NCBI GenBank assembly: GCA_014695345.1
Contig: JACJOC010000012.1
Coordinates: 248,001 to 312,000, forward strand
DNA length: 64,000 nt
Origin: Cyanobacteria bacterium FACHB-471
Lineage (GTDB): Bacteria; Cyanobacteriota; Cyanobacteriia; Elainellales; Elainellaceae
Direction of reading: 5' to 3'
Shown piece after piece: positions 1-7,443 of the stretch. The position numbers were made by a program, and so were the translations under genes. Every line of letters starts with the position of its first letter. Within the stretch, counting starts at the first letter, position 1. The notes under the pieces are model-generated. The model was not told the DNA's origin. It worked only from the letters and a program-made list of their open reading frames with translations, and made no database searches.

Positions 1-78
1 CAGCAGACTTCTTTGTAGAGAAGGACTGACTTACATCAGGTTCCGATTAAGTGTAGAGGTCAAACATCACCTTCCGGT

Positions 79-276
79 TTAGGAAGAAACGCTATCCAAA
101 TCCAACTTCCATTCGTGCTTCAAAAGATTCTGATACATCGTCTTTTGAGACATCATAAGTCTGTGTTGTTCAACCAAAAATTCTTGCGCCTGCTCATGAG
201 ACATCTGTTTTACCTGATCTGCAAAGATCCGGAGGCTAAATTCTTGATCTAAAGTGAGTTCAATTGATTGGTTCAT
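79..276 (-). CDS. nblA: NblA phycobilisome degradation adaptor
   Basis: This 65-residue protein has the size and sequence pattern of NblA: an N-terminal stretch rich in Glu/Gln with LxxEFSxRxFxxQV, then MSxEQAQEFLVxxxRxMM and a C-terminal TMYxNLLKHEW segment. NblA binds phycobiliprotein rods and the ClpC chaperone and targets phycobilisomes for proteolysis under nutrient or high-light stress; that role is known for the family, not shown here. The ATG at 276 follows a purine-rich leader (GAAGGCAG). The long upstream region (277-650) carries an inverted repeat that may be regulatory. Two other phycobilisome-linked genes, the OCP and an ApcA paralogue, lie within 7 kb on the same strand. Confidence 0.93.
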   Translation of the reverse strand: MNQSIELTLDQEFSLRIFADQVKQMSHEQAQEFLVEQHRLMMSQKTMYQNLLKHEWKLDLDSVSS

Positions 277-451
277 AACTGCCTTCTAATAAAAAACAAA
301 AGCTTTGAATCTAGTAACGCACTAACGGTTTTAAAACTTGAGCCGAAACTGACTGATCACACTCAGCATTTGAGAGAGGTGAATTAATCTATGTGAGCGT
401 GAGCATTAGGTTTTTGCCAATCAGGAACAAAATTTTGACTTATTTATTGCG

Positions 452-485
452 CTATGTAAACTAGTATAACAAATTATTTACATAG
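452..485 (-). promoter_or_regulatory. Inverted repeat upstream of nblA (possible RpaB-type half sites)
   Basis: A perfect 9-bp inverted repeat, CTATGTAAA (452-460) and TTTACATAG (477-485), is separated by 16 nt and lies about 175-210 nt upstream of the nblA start. Each arm contains TTTACATA, which fits the half site KTTACAWW of the RpaB-binding HLR1 element. HLR1 is a direct repeat with a 2-nt gap, whereas here the halves are inverted, so regulator identity is inference. Confidence 0.3.
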
Positions 486-547
486 TTTCACAATCTAAAT
501 CAAAAGATGCAACCTCATAAAAACGGGATTAGGGTGATTGAGCTGAT

Positions 548-584
548 AAAAAAATCCACCTGCTTATCTTGAATAAGCGGTGGA
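548..584 (-). terminator. Rho-independent terminator of the 43-aa basic protein gene
   Basis: Read on the minus strand, a stem (TCCACCGCTTAT pairing with ATAAGC(A)GGTGGA, one bulged base, 5-nt loop, 555-584) is followed by a run of seven T residues (554-548). It sits about 65 nt beyond the stop codon of the small minus-strand ORF at 651-782, which supports that ORF being transcribed. Confidence 0.75.
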
Positions 585-650
585 AGTTAAAGCAATCAAG
601 CGATCGCACTTTACAGAATAAGAGCAAAATCAAAAGGCATTAGTGAAAGT

Positions 651-782
651 CTATTTTGAAGAGCCAAATAGCCCTGATGTTCTTCCATCATGCTTTTTGA
701 GGTCTTTCTTCTGTTTTCGGGTTTCATCAGAAACGGCTTTTGGTTTTTTAGGTTCTTTATTGCTTTTTCTTTGCTTTGACAT
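651..782 (-). CDS. Small highly basic protein of unknown function (43 aa)
   Basis: The ORF has an ATG at 782, a good Shine-Dalgarno (GAGGAG, 6-7 nt upstream) and a terminator after it. The product begins MSKQRKSNKEPKKPKAV and contains about 14 Lys plus Arg in its first 31 residues, ending in HDGRTSGLFGSSK. The composition suggests a nucleic-acid-binding or ribosome-associated small protein, but no family is recognised. Overlapping ORFs of similar length on both strands have no ribosome-binding site and look like shadows. The ribosome-binding site plus terminator make this one convincing despite its length. Confidence 0.65.
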   Translation of the reverse strand: MSKQRKSNKEPKKPKAVSDETRKQKKDLKKHDGRTSGLFGSSK

Positions 783-876
783 AAGATCTCCTCAATCAAA
801 ATTTTCAACATACCTTAGACAATGATTAGCAGTACTACTTAGCTAACTGCGCCTCTAACCAGCGGCAGATTGTTGA

Positions 877-936
877 TCAATCACCTAGACAATTGGCAGA
901 TTCTAAATAATCCTTCAAAACTTCATTGGCATCCAT
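877..936 (-). pseudogene. Truncated N-terminus resembling a pentapeptide protein
   Basis: A 19-codon ORF encodes MDANEVLKDYLESANCLGD. Its first ten residues resemble the start of the pentapeptide protein at 1024-1578 (MDAQEILRLY), a typical N-terminus for that family. It stops before any pentapeptide repeat. It is most simply a remnant of a duplicated or deleted pentapeptide gene, but it is very short and could be chance. Confidence 0.25.
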
Positions 937-1023
937 TTTGGCTGCCTCGCAACGTGTAGCGTTGTCGCTGTTTATATCTCTATTCTAGTTTGCAATGACT
1001 TGCTTAAACGCCCGTCTGAGTGA

Positions 1024-1578
1024 TTAGTTATGTGTAGTTCCATTCGGCATTTTAGTTTTGCTCAACCTTGCTCTATCCATATTTACTCCTTGAATATTTG
1101 CCCCCGTTAAATCTGCTTCACCCAGATATGCCCCATCTAAATTTGTGTGGCTAAGATTTGTCTGCCGTAAATCCGCACCCGTCAAATCTGCACACCGCAA
1201 ATCTCCCCCGCTCAAATCTGCTCTACCCAGGTTGGCTTGCCGCAAATCTGCCCCCCCTAGATTGGCTCCGCTGAGGTCTGCCCCACTCAGATCAGCGTGA
1301 GTCAAATCTGCTCCACTGAGGTCTGCCCCACTCAAATCAGCGTGAGTTAAGCAAACTTGAATCATTTCTGCATTAGCTAGGTTGGCTTGATTCAGCTTTG
1401 CTTGGTTGAGATGAGCCTCAGTCAGATCTGCTCCACGTAAATCAGCCCCAATCAACTCGGCTCCAATCAGCGTTGCCCCAATTAACTTTGCATTGGTTAG
1501 GCAGACTTGAACCAGGTTTACATGACTAAAATCTCGTTGTCCTGTGGAGTAGAGTCTCAAAATCTCTTGAGCATCCAT
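1024..1578 (-). CDS. Pentapeptide-repeat protein
   Basis: From about residue 20 to 178 of 184, nearly the whole protein is A(D/N)Lxx repeats, for example GADLSGADLTHADLSGADLSGANLGGADL. This predicts a right-handed quadrilateral beta-helix. The first 18 residues (MDAQEILRLYSTGQRDFS) form the usual cap of this cyanobacterial subfamily. There is no signal peptide or membrane segment, so it should be cytoplasmic. Function is unknown; pentapeptide proteins are numerous in cyanobacteria and some act as DNA mimics, but nothing here points to that. The repeats at DNA level (GTCTGCCCCACTCA-type units) are nearly identical between 1255 and 1345, suggesting recent repeat expansion. Confidence 0.88.
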   Translation of the reverse strand: MDAQEILRLYSTGQRDFSHVNLVQVCLTNAKLIGATLIGAELIGADLRGADLTEAHLNQAKLNQANLANAEMIQVCLTHADLSGADLSGADLTHADLSGADLSGANLGGADLRQANLGRADLSGGDLRCADLTGADLRQTNLSHTNLDGAYLGEADLTGANIQGVNMDRARLSKTKMPNGTTHN

Positions 1579-1801
1579 AATTTTGTCCTTCGATCGAGTT
1601 GGTTTTATTAAGGTGAATATCGAGTTGAAATAGCATCTTCGAGCTATCTAAGCGCTTCACGAAATGTAGAGATAAAAATATTGAGTTGGAAGCGATCGCA
1701 CACAAATCCTATGAAACGCATGGATCGTGAGAACCGAACTTCAGCAGAGCGCTTGCACTTCTCACAACCCAGCCACAATCAATTGACCCAAAACTAGGAA
1801 A

Positions 1802-2764
1802 TTAGCGACGTACTAAGGTCAACAGTTCCCTGGGTGAAGCCAGCAGATCAATCACGACAAAGAAGATTTTGCCTTCCGGATCAAGCAAAAACCGCCATGC
1901 AATATTCATGCCCACGCTACTACCAAACCAGGGAGTTTGAACCTTGCCAGTCACTTTGATTGGGGTATACCCCTCTTCCACACTTTCCACAACGCCCTGC
2001 TCGGGCATCAGCTTCAGCCCCTGGCATTCCTCTCGCATATACGCAAGAATCAAGTCGCGACCCAAGATTGGTTTTTGAAAGGGAGGCTGTAGGGCACCAT
2101 TGGGCGCAAATAGGTCAACAGCGACCTCAAAGTCATTAGCGTTCATATTGTCGATGTAGCTCAAAACTGTTGGATGAGTTACACCTTCAATTTGGATTTG
2201 GGTTCGGTTTGCCATCTCCGTGGGTATCACAACCGGATCAGCAACCTTTTTAGGACTGTCTAAATCCTGCGAGTCAAACCCCATATTGACTACGGTGCTG
2301 CGGAGAATAGTGATTTGCTGTCCCGGATCAGCATTCTTAATCGACTTCAACACCGCATTTGCCTGAGAAGAAAGCTGATAGCCCTGAGGAATCGGAGCGA
2401 CAAGTCCTTTTTCCATCCATTCTCCCAACTGATTCCAGAAGCCGAGTTTGATATTCATGGTGAAAGAACCATAGGTCCGGCAAATGGGTGTATCCGCATG
2501 GTTGGTTAAATCACACATCACCTGCGTTTGCTCAGCAGGTGACATTTGCTTAATCTGGTCAAGAGTGCTCTGAGCAAACATCATGTTGGCGGCACCCGGA
2601 GCCGCAATAGTGATCGTTTTACCCATCTCAGTGAAGGCAAACCAAATCAATGCCAGTTGGTCTTCTGCTTTGAGTTTGTCAAATTGCTCAATTGTTTTTG
2701 GAACAACAGCAGAAACCTTGGTATCAGGAAAAATAGAGCGAGCAGATTCGGTTGTAAAAGTCAT
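1802..2764 (-). CDS. ocp: Orange carotenoid protein (OCP)
   Basis: OCP senses blue-green light through a keto-carotenoid and quenches phycobilisome energy. The 320-residue product matches full-length OCP: an alpha-helical N-terminal domain (EDQLALIWFAFTEMGKT, DTPICRTY, KLGFW), a linker at about residues 163-185, and an NTF2-like C-terminal domain (NANDFEVAVDLFAPNGALQPPF, GKVQTPWFG). Key residues are present: W41, W110, R155 (interdomain salt bridge), and Y203/W290, which correspond to the ketone-binding Tyr201/Trp288 with a linker two residues longer. The usual Tyr44 is Phe. I chose the ATG at 2764, not the TTG at 2776, because GGAG lies 8 nt upstream and family N-termini match. No FRP gene is visible nearby, so the OCP1/OCP2/OCPX type is not assigned. 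Confidence 0.95.
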   Translation of the reverse strand: MTFTTESARSIFPDTKVSAVVPKTIEQFDKLKAEDQLALIWFAFTEMGKTITIAAPGAANMMFAQSTLDQIKQMSPAEQTQVMCDLTNHADTPICRTYGSFTMNIKLGFWNQLGEWMEKGLVAPIPQGYQLSSQANAVLKSIKNADPGQQITILRSTVVNMGFDSQDLDSPKKVADPVVIPTEMANRTQIQIEGVTHPTVLSYIDNMNANDFEVAVDLFAPNGALQPPFQKPILGRDLILAYMREECQGLKLMPEQGVVESVEEGYTPIKVTGKVQTPWFGSSVGMNIAWRFLLDPEGKIFFVVIDLLASPRELLTLVRR

Positions 2765-2819
2765 AGAAAACTCCAAAATTTGGACTACATTGAATCTGTC
2801 AAAAGTGATAGATGGATGT

Positions 2820-2846
2820 AACTGTTCTATGCAAGGTAGAACAGTT
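2820..2846 (-). promoter_or_regulatory. Perfect inverted repeat in the OCP leader
   Basis: AACTGTTCT (2820-2828) and AGAACAGTT (2838-2846) form a perfect 9-bp inverted repeat with a 9-nt spacer, 56-82 nt upstream of the OCP start codon. It could be an operator for a dimeric regulator or a hairpin in the 5' leader. The regulator is unknown. Confidence 0.35.
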
Positions 2847-2978
2847 TCAGGAAAAGGAATACAGCTATATCCGTAAAAGCTTAAAGGTTGACAGTTAGAT
2901 TGTATTGAGTGAATGATGACAGCAAGCTGTTTAAGTTCAGTAGAACAACTTGCTGCAATCTACCCAGGCTATAAATTC

Positions 2979-3152
2979 CTAGCTAGCAGCCAATGCAACG
3001 AACCTTTTTGAAGCGACAGAGAGTACAGTTCCCGTTCTTAGAGAAGCATAGTGTCGCTGTTGTTGTCGTAAAGAATATGCTGAAACAGAAATGATAGGCT
3101 CAATTGCGTAGTTATTGATGAGACCTTCATCGTCTGAGATGTAACCAACCAT
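2979..3152 (-). pseudogene. Degenerate Ssl1498-like light-harvesting-like small protein
   Basis: From the ATG at 3152 the 57-residue product reads MVGYISDDEGLINNYAIEP, then a QQQRHYA segment and a C-terminal AAS. The EGL-NNYAIEP and QQQRxYA signatures match cyanobacterial Ssl1498-family light-harvesting-like proteins of about 55-60 aa. In that family the last 20 residues are a hydrophobic helix; here they are polar (SLRTGTVLSVASKRF), so the copy seems decayed. There is no ribosome-binding site, and the same frame stays open upstream to 3347 without any ATG, GTG or TTG. This suggests a fusion with lost 5' end, or a pseudogene. Confidence 0.4.
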
Positions 3153-3473
3153 AAAATGAGTAGCAATCAGTCGAGCGCCATCAGAGCGAATATTAGCTTG
3201 GACTTCAGCCGAAATTTGTTCACTGCCATCGCTGCGATGCTTTTCAGGAAGGAAGGTTTTCCCTCGGCTTTTGGTGTAGCTCGTGGGTGTCCTTTTTGCA
3301 AGCCTTACAACATCATCATAGTCTATTTCAATGATGATTGAATTACGCTAACAGAGTGCCGACCACGGCATCAACTGTGCAAAATCATACACTCTATAGG
3401 TTGTGGTTATTAAAAACAAAATTAATCCATTAGTTGAAGCTGCTGAAATCGCAAAGCATCTGCAAGGCTTTTC

Positions 3474-5072
3474 CTAGGCTGATCGAGGTGCTATCAACTC
3501 AGTGGCTTTCGATTCGATGGGTGAATCATCAATTAGTTGAGCTTCAATTTCATCTCGCACAATTTGGCGGTAGTCGATGAAGTGTTCTAGATGCGCGCAA
3601 TTAGTCAGGTAGTGTTTGAATACGCCTGGATTATGCTGAATGATTGAAAACAACTGCTGCCAAAACTGCCAGCGGGTGTTGCGTTTTAACCCTTGTCGCC
3701 AGCAAATAATGAACAGGGCTCGCAGGTCTATGAGTGCTGGCAGCTTGAATTTTTTCTTATGAGGTTTGGGTTTCATGTCAATGAAATGGCGATAGACCCG
3801 TGCCAGGTAGCGATCGGGTTCATATAAATCCCAAAAGCAGCGGACATATTCGTGAGCAATCTCTACTAGGGGACGGGTAGGAACAAAATTAATTAACGTG
3901 GTTTGATGAATATTAGCCTCCCCCGTTTCGAGTAATCTTCCTTCTTTTTGCAAGCGCTGCGATAGAGCAGTATTGGGTAAGGCTTGCAGCATACTGAAAT
4001 GAGCCTGGGGAATAGCCGTAGCTTCCACAAAGTCAATGATGCGATCGCCCGCTCCTGATTTCTCGCCATCAAACCCAATGATGAATCCTGCCATCACTCG
4101 CAGCCCTGATCGGTTAATAGTTTGAACGGATTCTATGAGCGAGTTGCGCGTATTTTGAAATTTTTGAGTCAGAGATAGGCTATCAGTATCTGGAGTCTCT
4201 ATCCCTAAAAAGACGGCACCAAAATTTGCAGCAATCATCAAATCTAGCAATTCCTGATCTTGCGCCAAATCGACAGAAGCTTCGGTTGAAAAACTAAAGG
4301 GATAGCCTCGTTCTGCCATCCAAGGAGCCAGTTCTCGCAGCATTAGCTTGGCATTCCGTTTGTTGCCGATGAAATTATCATCTACAACGAAGATCGATCG
4401 CCGCCATCCCAAATCGTAGAGCTTTTGCAACTCTGCTAATAATTGAGCAGGTGTTTTGGTGCGAGGTTTTCGTCCGTACAGCACAATAATGTCGCAGAAT
4501 TCGCATTGATAGGGACACCCCCGCGAAAACTGAACTGACATATCGCTGTAAGCGTTTAGATTAAGCAGATCAAATCGTGGAAGAGGGGTAGTTGTGACAT
4601 CTGGTTTTTCACCGTTAGAGCGGAAAACTCCTGTAGTCTCTCCTCGTTCCAGCGCTTCGACTAACAAGGGTAAGGTGATTTCACCTTCATCTAACACCAA
4701 AAAATCAGCTCCAGCCACTTGTGCAGCATCAGGAACAGAAGTAACGTAAGGGCCTCCGACCGCAACTCGCTTGCCCCGTCGCTTTGCCGCTTCAATCAGA
4801 TGCAGCATGTCTTCCTTCTGCACAATCATGCCAGAGATGATCACCAGATCTGCCCAGTACCAATCTGCTTCACTCTCATAACCCACATTTCGGTCTACCA
4901 AACGAAACTCCCAGGTTTGAGGCAGAATAGCAGCAACAGTGGTCAAACTCAACGGCGGCAGAGAAACTTTACGCCCGATCAATTCAAGAGCTTTGTCGAA
5001 AGACCAGAATGATTTTGGGAAGAGAGGATAAAGTAATAAAACTCGCATAATACTGCTTTTATTGATTGCCAT
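3474..5072 (-). CDS. B12-binding-domain radical SAM protein (DUF4070 type)
   Basis: The N-terminal part (about residues 8-150) is a cobalamin-binding Rossmann-type domain. The radical SAM core follows, with the cluster motif CPYQCEFC (CxxxCxxC) at about residues 186-193, then IFVVDDNFIGN and the FLGIETPD strand. The C-terminus (GFIIGFDGE onward) fits DUF4070. Proteins of this class include hopanoid methylases (HpnP/HpnR) and BchE-like cyclases, and this is the widespread cyanobacterial paralogue whose substrate I cannot name. An in-frame ATG at 5048 (MRVLLLYPLFPKSFWSF) matches the usual family start and may be the true one. Next to the OCP and DUF1830 genes, but no operon is evident. Confidence 0.85.
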   Translation of the reverse strand: MAINKSSIMRVLLLYPLFPKSFWSFDKALELIGRKVSLPPLSLTTVAAILPQTWEFRLVDRNVGYESEADWYWADLVIISGMIVQKEDMLHLIEAAKRRGKRVAVGGPYVTSVPDAAQVAGADFLVLDEGEITLPLLVEALERGETTGVFRSNGEKPDVTTTPLPRFDLLNLNAYSDMSVQFSRGCPYQCEFCDIIVLYGRKPRTKTPAQLLAELQKLYDLGWRRSIFVVDDNFIGNKRNAKLMLRELAPWMAERGYPFSFSTEASVDLAQDQELLDLMIAANFGAVFLGIETPDTDSLSLTQKFQNTRNSLIESVQTINRSGLRVMAGFIIGFDGEKSGAGDRIIDFVEATAIPQAHFSMLQALPNTALSQRLQKEGRLLETGEANIHQTTLINFVPTRPLVEIAHEYVRCFWDLYEPDRYLARVYRHFIDMKPKPHKKKFKLPALIDLRALFIICWRQGLKRNTRWQFWQQLFSIIQHNPGVFKHYLTNCAHLEHFIDYRQIVRDEIEAQLIDDSPIESKATELIAPRSA

Positions 5073-5126
5073 AGTGTTGTTAATCCATAAGAATTTAGCC
5101 TAAGAAATCTAGTCTACAAACTCTAA

Positions 5127-5414
5127 TTACAAAGTTTTGCGAAGACCGAATCCTTCGCTAACTTGCAGTGTTTTACAATCAATTTTTCTTGATTTTGTCT
5201 TATTGATTAGAAACGAATAGACTTCTAAATAGGATTCTGACAACGCTTCAAATAAAATACGTTCTTCTGAGAAAACGACCCGCTCAAAATTACACCTTGC
5301 TCCACTCATCGCCCGAATGACTTGAATACTGCTTGTGTCATTCATGTAATAGCAAAGAATCTGAGGGTGTTCTTGAGAAGATTCAGTTGTTAAAAGGGAA
5401 AGTAAGTAAGTCAT
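5127..5414 (-). CDS. DUF1830 family protein
   Basis: This 95-residue cyanobacterial protein contains the DUF1830 signature: QILCYYMNDTSSIQVIRA followed by FERVVFSEERILFEALSESYLEVYS. The family is restricted to cyanobacteria and its function is unknown. Residues 70-95, after the domain, are basic and unconserved in pattern. It lies just upstream (in transcription) of the radical SAM gene with about 55 nt between them, so cotranscription is possible. Confidence 0.75.
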   Translation of the reverse strand: MTYLLSLLTTESSQEHPQILCYYMNDTSSIQVIRAMSGARCNFERVVFSEERILFEALSESYLEVYSFLINKTKSRKIDCKTLQVSEGFGLRKTL

Positions 5415-5644
5415 AATCTTTTGAAATTAAATTTAGATGAAACATCATTTTTATGCTGTCAAGCAACATCCCATAAGAACGATTGAAATAATGTTGATGC
5501 AGGTGTTTGAATTGTATAAGTTGCATCAAAACGTATTAAAATTTTGCAATCAAAATCGGTGCTACTCAGGAGATGGACGACTATAAAAGCTGGGAAAGCA
5601 GCCAGGAGAGGCACTTCCCTGGTTGAAACAGTATTTAGTACTGC

Positions 5645-5794
5645 TTACCTGCTTAGTAGTCTGTCAACAGCAGAGTTAACAATAGTAAGGTTGCCTGAGA
5701 CGAAGAATTGAGGGTTTGTTTGTACCCATTGCTCTGGATGACTATGATGATCGATGCGATTAGAAGAGCGATCGAGGACAAGGATCTTAGGCAT
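5645..5794 (-). CDS. Possible 49-aa protein downstream of receiver gene
   Basis: An ORF starting at ATG 5794, four bases after the stop of the receiver gene, encodes MPKILVLDRSSNRIDHHSH and onward to a stop at 5645. The start resembles the first strand of a Rossmann or receiver fold (KILVLD), but the protein is too short for either. Its close spacing would allow translational coupling. No clear ribosome-binding site and no recognised family, so support is weak. Confidence 0.3.
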   Translation of the reverse strand: MPKILVLDRSSNRIDHHSHPEQWVQTNPQFFVSGNLTIVNSAVDRLLSR

Positions 5795-5798
5795 CGAT

Positions 5799-6278
5799 TC
5801 AACTCACCCTAACACTCGAACACAATGTGCCCCAGCGTTGAAGGTTAAGCGGATAGGCAACACTTGATAGGAGTGTCAGTCGCCAGATCTCATGGACAAA
5901 ACGATTGAGTTCAATAGGCTTGAGCAAATATGCTTCAACCTCCAATCCCCACTGTTGAGCAAAGCTTGTTGAAGAACTGGTCGAAGTAACTATGACAGGG
6001 AGCATTCTGCCCGTGGTGAGCGTAAGATGCTTGACGTGTTGAATGAGTGGATAGATACCTTCACCCAGGAATCTTGTCTCACAAATCAAAATGGTGGGGA
6101 TGCGCCACTCTAGAAAGTCTAATGCGTCTTTGATTGAGCTAATTGTGGTCACTCTTGCTCCATAGCTTTCCAGTAGACAAGCGTACAAATCTCTGCTGTC
6201 GCGATCGTTGTCTACTACAAAGATTTCCACATTTTTGAGTAAACCAGGATTAAGCAAGAGTTCATTCGTTATCAACAT
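5799..6278 (-). CDS. Receiver-domain protein with Glu at the phosphorylation site
   Basis: The 159-residue product, from the ATG at 6278, is essentially a lone receiver domain. It has VEIFVVDNDRDSR (first strand), TILICETRF (third strand), PVIVTSTS and AYLLKPIEL (conserved Lys). The phospho-accepting Asp is replaced by Glu (E67) and the second acidic-pair residue by Asn (N24). The Thr/Ser and Lys switch residues remain. This predicts a receiver that is not controlled by normal phosphorylation, perhaps permanently active-like or a docking module. The longer reading frame begins at a TTG at 6332; MLITNE is preferred. No output domain is present. Confidence 0.8.
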   Translation of the reverse strand: MLITNELLLNPGLLKNVEIFVVDNDRDSRDLYACLLESYGARVTTISSIKDALDFLEWRIPTILICETRFLGEGIYPLIQHVKHLTLTTGRMLPVIVTSTSSSTSFAQQWGLEVEAYLLKPIELNRFVHEIWRLTLLSSVAYPLNLQRWGTLCSSVRVS

Positions 6279-6338
6279 GTTGATTCCTCGCTTGTAGTGA
6301 TGATGACTGGAGCGAATGAACTGACCCGACAAGCTTGC

Positions 6339-6569
6339 TTAAGTGGCAAATGTAATTTTGCCTTTTATGGCTGGCATTAGCTGGTGACAATGCCTACAAC
6401 GCCAGTAAAACCTACCAAAACAAACATGACGGAGCAAAACATTTGAGCAACACGGGCATAGTCGTCTACTACTCATAAACTGATCAAGATTAATAGGATC
6501 AGCTTGCCAATCCCCCCTTAGAAAGGTTTGTTTGGACAACTGTTTCAGTAGCCTTGTGTGAGAGGTCAT
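6339..6569 (-). CDS. Small zinc-ribbon-like protein
   Basis: The 76-residue product has Cys pairs CPCC (39-42) and CRHC (58-61) separated by a short aromatic segment (HVCFGRFYW), which looks like a compact zinc ribbon. The N-terminus is basic. It directly precedes the receiver gene on the same strand, with about 60 nt between it and the ATG chosen for that gene, so the two are probably cotranscribed. No named family is recognised; a role in nucleic-acid or protein binding is only inference. Confidence 0.6.
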   Translation of the reverse strand: MTSHTRLLKQLSKQTFLRGDWQADPINLDQFMSSRRLCPCCSNVLLRHVCFGRFYWRCRHCHQLMPAIKGKITFAT

Positions 6570-6778
6570 TGAATCATCCGTATTCTGAAACTTTGCATTC
6601 TAAACCTTGGGTAAAGCGGGTTTAGCTGGCTTTTCTAGTACTTTGAAGCGGTGCTGTTTGATTTACTGTAAGACTTGATTGACTACAGCTCGATTCGGGA
6701 TGGAATAACGCAATAAGAGAAGTTTGTCAGCGCTTCAAGTCTTGCACTGAACCCCTGAGGAAATGAAATTAGATACAG

Positions 6779-7264
6779 CTATTGAAGTGCGTTAATCAAG
6801 TAGTCAAAGTAAGAACCAACTTCAGTGGACTCTTCTGGCGACAATATTGTGGTTGTGGCACCTTTCATTGCCCGCACGCCTTCAGCTACAGCATCAATGG
6901 GAGTGCCGAGAGAATGATACATTTGGCGGACTCCGATTACCCCAATTTCCTCAAGAGGAGTTGTTTCTCCAGCCGCCACGCTGTAGGTAATTAAGCGCAG
7001 GTAGTAGTCTAAATCTCGCAGGCAAGTCGCAGTCATAGCTTCACCATAAGCGTTACCACCGGGTGAGACGAGGCTGGGACGACGCTGGAATAATTGGTTG
7101 GCGGCTTGCTTAATAATGCGATCGCGACTTTCCGTTAAAACTCTGACCAGTCTCAGGCGGCGATCGCCACTCACCACGAAACGCTTGATTTGGTCCGTCT
7201 CTCCGGGAGTTAGATAGCGGCATTCAGCATCAGCATCCACAATTAATTTTTTGATAATACTCAT
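6779..7264 (-). CDS. apcA2: Allophycocyanin alpha-subunit paralogue (ApcA2-like)
   Basis: At 161 aa, this is a phycobiliprotein alpha subunit closest to ApcA in pattern: [22 protein letters not shown], [18 protein letters not shown], and [17 protein letters not shown] with the bilin-binding Cys at position 81. It is separate from any apcA-apcB-apcC operon, so it is a dispersed paralogue. ApcD is less likely because the ApcA-type N-terminus and C-terminus ([10 protein letters not shown]) are kept. Dispersed ApcA2 proteins are thought to modify phycobilisome cores or act under special light; the role here is inferred. A Shine-Dalgarno (AAGGAG) precedes the ATG. Confidence 0.85.
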   Translation of the reverse strand: MSIIKKLIVDADAECRYLTPGETDQIKRFVVSGDRRLRLVRVLTESRDRIIKQAANQLFQRRPSLVSPGGNAYGEAMTATCLRDLDYYLRLITYSVAAGETTPLEEIGVIGVRQMYHSLGTPIDAVAEGVRAMKGATTTILSPEESTEVGSYFDYLINALQ

Positions 7265-7443
7265 GAGTCAGCTCCTTAAGGATGGGAATGAATGTTCAAG
7301 TTAGTTCGCTATTTTTTGATTAGTCTCAGCGGCTAGCTGATTCACCCTTTAGGCCTATAACTATGACCGATCAGCGTTTGATTTCGTGAATGAGTTGATT
7401 GACTCCAACACAATGTGCAAAAAATATTTTTCAAATCGAGCTA

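Larger units (their letters stand above)
277..650. other. Long nblA upstream region
   Basis: This 374-nt AT-rich stretch has no supported gene. It contains the nblA leader, an inverted repeat at 452-485 described separately, and a rho-independent terminator at 548-584 that ends the small minus-strand gene at 651-782. The remainder shows no structure I can name. Confidence 0.6.

Noticed and set aside
643-825. Plus-strand 60-aa ORF overlapping the small basic protein gene
   Set aside because: It has no ribosome-binding site, is the complement of the basic ORF and encodes a hydrophobic shadow; the minus-strand frame has a Shine-Dalgarno and terminator.
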